From Ignavibacteriales bacterium (GTDB taxonomy: Bacteria > Bacteroidota > Ignavibacteria > Ignavibacteriales > Ignavibacteriaceae): a stretch of 10,557 nucleotides of DNA. The notes under the pieces are model-generated. The model was given only the letters and a program-made list of their open reading frames with translations. It was not told where the DNA came from and ran no database searches. Positions 7,755 to 10,557 of this stretch are shown one piece after another. Position numbers and translations under genes: made by a program. The DNA is taken from contig JAGUXE010000192.1 in assembly GCA_020061995.1 (NCBI GenBank), forward strand, positions 1-10,557. The letters run 5' to 3'. The stretch's first letter is position 1. Every line of letters starts with the position of its first letter.

Positions 7755-8150
7755 ATGCAAAATATAATTAGAATTAAAAAAGCGACTTTTTATGCGTATC
7801 ACGGTGTTTTTAAACAAGAGCAAAATATCGGTGGTAAATTCGAAGCTGATATCGATTTGCATACTGATTTTCTCCATGCTACAGAAACTGATTCCTTAAA
7901 GCAAACAGTCGATTATGAAAAAGTATATAATCTACTTTCTGATCTTGCTATGTCGCAAAAATTTTATTTAATAGAAACGTTAGCTCTCAGATTAGTCGAA
8001 GCAATCTTCGAGAATTTCCCAACCGTCGATAAAACATTTATCAGAGTAAGAAAAAATAATCCTCCAATTGGCGGAGTTGTTGATTGTGTTGAAGTAGAAG
8101 TTGAATCAACAAGAGATGAGTATTTACAAAAGATAATTCATAAGAGATGA
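7755..8150 (+). CDS. folB: Dihydroneopterin aldolase FolB
   Basis: FolB converts 7,8-dihydroneopterin to 6-hydroxymethyl-7,8-dihydropterin and glycolaldehyde in folate synthesis; it is a cytosolic, usually octameric enzyme. The 131-residue product has the family's N-terminal FYAYHGVFKQEQNIGGKF (12-29) with the conserved pterin-contact E22. The C-terminal IRVRKNNPPIGGVVD (96-110) carries catalytic K100. DYEKVYNL (53-60) and the LIETLALRLVEAI helix (72-84) also fit the family. AAGG lies 8 nt before the ATG, 5 nt after the transporter stop. The stop overlaps the folK start as ATGA. Epimerase or FolX activity cannot be excluded, but the adjacent folK favours FolB. Confidence 0.95.
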   Translation: MQNIIRIKKATFYAYHGVFKQEQNIGGKFEADIDLHTDFLHATETDSLKQTVDYEKVYNLLSDLAMSQKFYLIETLALRLVEAIFENFPTVDKTFIRVRKNNPPIGGVVDCVEVEVESTRDEYLQKIIHKR

Positions 8151-8683
8151 GAAAAAGAAATAACAATATATTTTTAGGTTTGGGTTCAAATTTGGGTGAT
8201 CGTTTAAGTTATCTTTATAAAGCTATATATGCGATTCATTGGCATGCCAATAATAGTGTAGAAAAAATATCATCTATTTATGAAACACGACCATTTGGAA
8301 ATCCGGATCAAAATAATTTTCTAAATCTAGTTATTAAAATGGAAACTGATTTACAACCCGACGAATTGCTAATCTATCTTAAGAGCATTGAGAAGAAATT
8401 AGGAAGGATCGAGAGAGAGAAGTGGAATGCTCGTGAAATTGATATTGATATTCTTTTCTACAATGATTTGGTTATTCAAAAAAATGTAATTGTGATTCCA
8501 CATCACTATATAGCTGAAAGGGACTTCGTTTTAACTCCTCTTTGCGAAATTGAACCCGCTTTTATTCATCCTGTTTTAAATCGAAAAATTTGTGATATTT
8601 GTATTAAAGAAAATGAAAGTTATATAATAGAAAAAATTGAAAATAATATTTTAATAAAGGACTTAGATGTCTGTATTGAATGA
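8147..8683 (+). CDS. folK: 6-hydroxymethyl-7,8-dihydropterin pyrophosphokinase FolK (HPPK)
   Basis: HPPK transfers pyrophosphate from ATP to the product of FolB, the step before dihydropteroate synthase. The 178-residue protein has the diagnostic FLGLGSNLGDR (9-19), SSIYETRPFG (42-51), NNFLNLVI (56-63), AREIDIDILFY (95-105) and IPHHYIAERDFVLTPLCEI (117-135). D99 and D101 match the two magnesium-binding aspartates of E. coli HPPK (D95, D97), and R96 matches R92. The preceding loop is K-W-N-A-R instead of the common R-W-G-P-R, so the usual Gly-Pro is replaced. Start overlaps folB (ATGA); the last 17 nt overlap the kinase gene. The tail after residue 146 is a short extension of about 30 residues. 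folP is not in the window. Confidence 0.95.
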   Translation: MRKRNNNIFLGLGSNLGDRLSYLYKAIYAIHWHANNSVEKISSIYETRPFGNPDQNNFLNLVIKMETDLQPDELLIYLKSIEKKLGRIEREKWNAREIDIDILFYNDLVIQKNVIVIPHHYIAERDFVLTPLCEIEPAFIHPVLNRKICDICIKENESYIIEKIENNILIKDLDVCIE

Positions 8684-9332
8684 CAACAATGTAAAATATA
8701 TCGCAATTGAAGGAGCAATAGGTGTCGGTAAAACTTCACTTGCAAGAAAGTTAAAAGAAAAATTGGATTCTCAACTTATTGTGGAACAGTTTGAGGTTAA
8801 TCCATTTTTAGAAAAATTTTATAGTGATAGAAAGCGTTTTGCTTTTCAAACTCAAATGTTCTTTCTGGTTAATCGATTTAAACAACAGGAAGATTTAAAC
8901 CAGGAAAATCTTTTTTCCCAATATATGGTCGCGGATTATATTTTTGAAAAAGATAGAATATTTGCATACTTAAACTTGAGTGGAGATGAGTTAAAATTGT
9001 ATGAAACAATGTTTCCATTGCTCTTTAAAAATTTACGGAAGCCTGATTTGGTGGTTTATCTTCAATCTAATGTGGATAGGTTAATGTATAATATTAGGAA
9101 ACGTAATCGTCAAATTGAACGAAATATTTCAAGAAGTTATATTGAAGAACTAACCGATGCATACGATCATTTTTTCTTCCGCTACTCATCAACTCCTTTA
9201 TTGATAGTTAATTCATCAGATATTGATTTTGTTAATAGTGAAAAAGATTTTAATGAATTATTTAAAGCGATTTTCAGAGAAGACAGAGGATTCATTGAAT
9301 ATTTTCAACCGGAAGTGAAGCGATTATTATGA
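8667..9332 (+). CDS. Deoxynucleoside kinase (dNK/dGK/dAK family)
   Basis: The enzyme is predicted to phosphorylate a deoxynucleoside with a nucleoside triphosphate, the first step of DNA-precursor salvage. The 221-residue product opens with a P-loop, EGAIGVGKTSL (15-25). E40 in VEQF sits in the usual acidic position after beta-2, and FQTQMFFLVNRF (60-71) forms part of the nucleoside pocket. D90 of ADYIFEKDRIFA occupies the DRS-motif position, and the LID region RKRNRQIERNI (144-154) is arginine-rich. Base preference (dA, dG or dC) cannot be set by eye. AAAGGA 5 nt before the ATG supports this start, which lies inside the end of folK (17-nt overlap). The stop overlaps the next gene as ATGA. 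Confidence 0.92.
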   Translation: MSVLNDNNVKYIAIEGAIGVGKTSLARKLKEKLDSQLIVEQFEVNPFLEKFYSDRKRFAFQTQMFFLVNRFKQQEDLNQENLFSQYMVADYIFEKDRIFAYLNLSGDELKLYETMFPLLFKNLRKPDLVVYLQSNVDRLMYNIRKRNRQIERNISRSYIEELTDAYDHFFFRYSSTPLLIVNSSDIDFVNSEKDFNELFKAIFREDRGFIEYFQPEVKRLL

Positions 9333-9559
9333 AAGTGATATTTATTGCTCTTTTGGTTTTACTTTTTTACATCGCATTCAAAGTACTTCGTTTTTTTAGC
9401 CAGATATCAAAAGCTATTGATAATAGAAGGCAAGATTCAGCCCCCAATCAAAAAATGAAACCGAATCAAAACTCTCCTCATAGAAACTCTATTAACAAAA
9501 AAGATATTGTTGATGCTGATTTTGTTGATATTAAAGAAGAAAAAACGAAAAGTGAGTAA
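9329..9559 (+). CDS. Small single-pass membrane protein of unknown function
   Basis: The 76-residue product has one N-terminal transmembrane helix (about 3-22, VIFIALLVLLFYIAFKVLRF). A hydrophilic, Asn/Gln/Lys-rich linker follows, and an acidic C-terminus, IVDADFVDIKEEK (60-72). The helix-linker-acidic-motif plan resembles small uncharacterised Bacteroidetes/Chlorobi proteins (DUF4834-like), but this is a recollection of shape, not a search result. The basic residues just after the helix suggest the tail is cytoplasmic. The ATGA overlap with the deoxynucleoside kinase stop and the 17-nt gap to the Ppx/GppA gene support a real, co-translated gene. No function is assigned. Confidence 0.75.
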   Translation: MKVIFIALLVLLFYIAFKVLRFFSQISKAIDNRRQDSAPNQKMKPNQNSPHRNSINKKDIVDADFVDIKEEKTKSE

Positions 9560-9576
9560 AACAATCAAAATAGAAT

Positions 9577-10536
9577 ATGTGTTTGTCTAATCAATATATT
9601 TCTGTTCTTGACATAGGTTCTAATTCATTTCATTTCATCGTCACGCAAATTGTAAATAATTCAATTTCTGTAATTCAACGAGAAAGATTTGTTTTACGTT
9701 TAAACAGATTTGAAATGAGTGGAACAAATATAATAGACGATGATAATACTAAATTAGCCCTTGCTATAATTAGGAAAGTGATTAAGATATCCGAATCGTA
9801 CAACTCAAAATTAGTTATTGTTGCAACGAGTGCTGTACGTGAGTCGGAAAATGGAGATCAATTTATTGAATTTATTTTTGCTCAAACAGGTTATAAAATT
9901 TATATACTAAATGGTGAGACTGAAGCAGAATTGATATTTAATGCAATCATAAATAGCAATTCAGATATTTCAGATCAACTGGTTTGTAATATTGATATTG
10001 GAGGTGGAAGCACTGAAATTATCGTTGGTAACCATGAGAGAATTCTGAATTCAATCAGTCTAAAAATTGGTGCCGTAAGAATGTCACAACAGTTTTTCCA
10101 TAATTATATATTAACAACCGACGCCGTTGATAAATGTTATGATCATTTATATGAGATACTTAATTCACAAATAAATGTGAAATTGATTGATTCAGTAAAT
10201 CACTTCATTGGCAGTTCAGGGACAATGCTCACAATACTCGATTTATTAAAAAAGAATTCAATCGTTCAAATTGATGAGGATAGTTTTACCTATCAACAAT
10301 TTCTATCAATCAGAGATGTGATCTTAAGTGGAAAAACTATAGAAGAGAGATTATGTATTCCCGGAATTGAAACACGCAGAGCCGATATACTTCCTGCGGG
10401 AATAATAATTGTTGATTCATTATTTAAATTACTGAAAATAAAAAAAATAAGAGTGTCATCTTCTTCATTGCGTGAAGGGGTTGTACTAGCAGTGTCTAAA
10501 GGGGATAAAAAATATTTTGCTGAAACCATACTTTAG
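9577..10536 (+). CDS. Ppx/GppA family exopolyphosphatase/guanosine pentaphosphatase-like protein
   Basis: The 319-residue product is an ASKHA-fold phosphatase of the short Ppx/GppA type without the C-terminal HD-like domains of E. coli PPX (about 510 residues). Motifs in order are VLDIGSNSFHFIV (10-22), ATSAVRESENG (83-93), LNGETEAELIF (111-121) with the expected catalytic glutamate E114, NIDIGGGSTEIIVG (138-151), GSSGTMLTI (212-220), RRADILPAGIIIVD (267-280) and VSSSSLREGV (293-302). Such enzymes hydrolyse inorganic polyphosphate, pppGpp, or both. No strong Shine-Dalgarno site precedes the ATG, which lies 17 nt after the small membrane protein, so coupling is likely. It is the last complete gene of the rightward operon; only 21 bases follow, with no visible terminator. 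Confidence 0.94.
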   Translation: MCLSNQYISVLDIGSNSFHFIVTQIVNNSISVIQRERFVLRLNRFEMSGTNIIDDDNTKLALAIIRKVIKISESYNSKLVIVATSAVRESENGDQFIEFIFAQTGYKIYILNGETEAELIFNAIINSNSDISDQLVCNIDIGGGSTEIIVGNHERILNSISLKIGAVRMSQQFFHNYILTTDAVDKCYDHLYEILNSQINVKLIDSVNHFIGSSGTMLTILDLLKKNSIVQIDEDSFTYQQFLSIRDVILSGKTIEERLCIPGIETRRADILPAGIIIVDSLFKLLKIKKIRVSSSSLREGVVLAVSKGDKKYFAETIL

Positions 10537-10557
10537 TTATTACATCTAAATCATTAA

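Noticed and set aside
1..10557. Search for CRISPR arrays, tRNA/rRNA genes, insertion sequences, toxin-antitoxin pairs, phage or defence genes
   Set aside because: No regularly spaced direct repeats, cloverleaf-like segments, transposase motifs or defence domains were seen; the genes are housekeeping or conserved hypothetical types.

Overview
This AT-rich window reads as ordinary chromosome from a bacterium of the Fibrobacteres-Chlorobi-Bacteroidetes (FCB) side of the tree, most likely an Ignavibacteria/Chlorobi relative. The best evidence is the leftmost gene, which the window edge cuts inside a KQNYPNPF motif. That motif opens the type IX secretion (T9SS, Por) sorting tail common in Ignavibacteria and related phyla. 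The SurE sequence (SGINHGSNTATN...YSGTV) also looks Bacteroidetes/Chlorobi-like. Several genes carry purine-rich Shine-Dalgarno sites about 5 nt before the start, and at least one start is TTG. I place it at phylum-group level only.

Layout. Minus strand, read right to left: surE (5952-5182), a large membrane-anchored VWA/glutamine-amidotransferase-like protein (5137-2990), a ComF-family phosphoribosyltransferase (3023-2295), then a hairpin plus T-run that probably ends this operon (2237-2212). After a roughly 370-base spacer comes a secreted BNR/Asp-box beta-propeller protein that runs off the left edge (1922-1). Plus strand, starting back to back with surE across a 146-base divergent spacer: pgeF (YfiH/LACC1 family), an EamA-family transporter, folB, folK, a deoxynucleoside kinase, a small single-pass membrane protein, and a Ppx/GppA phosphatase that ends 21 bases before the window does. 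These seven genes overlap or lie within 17 bases of each other and look like one operon.

Function. folB and folK are consecutive-type steps of pterin/folate synthesis (folP is not here). SurE, PgeF, the deoxynucleoside kinase, the ComF phosphoribosyltransferase domain and Ppx/GppA all belong to families acting on nucleotides, nucleosides or polyphosphate. A nucleotide-salvage theme on both sides of the divergent spacer is therefore possible but is only an inference. The VWA protein and the secreted propeller are the least understood genes here.

I found no RNA gene, CRISPR array, insertion sequence, prophage or defence cassette. I do not see a clearly new system. The items most worth a second look are the T9SS-tagged propeller, the surE-VWA-comF gene cluster, the folK/deoxynucleoside kinase overlap, and the non-ATG starts.
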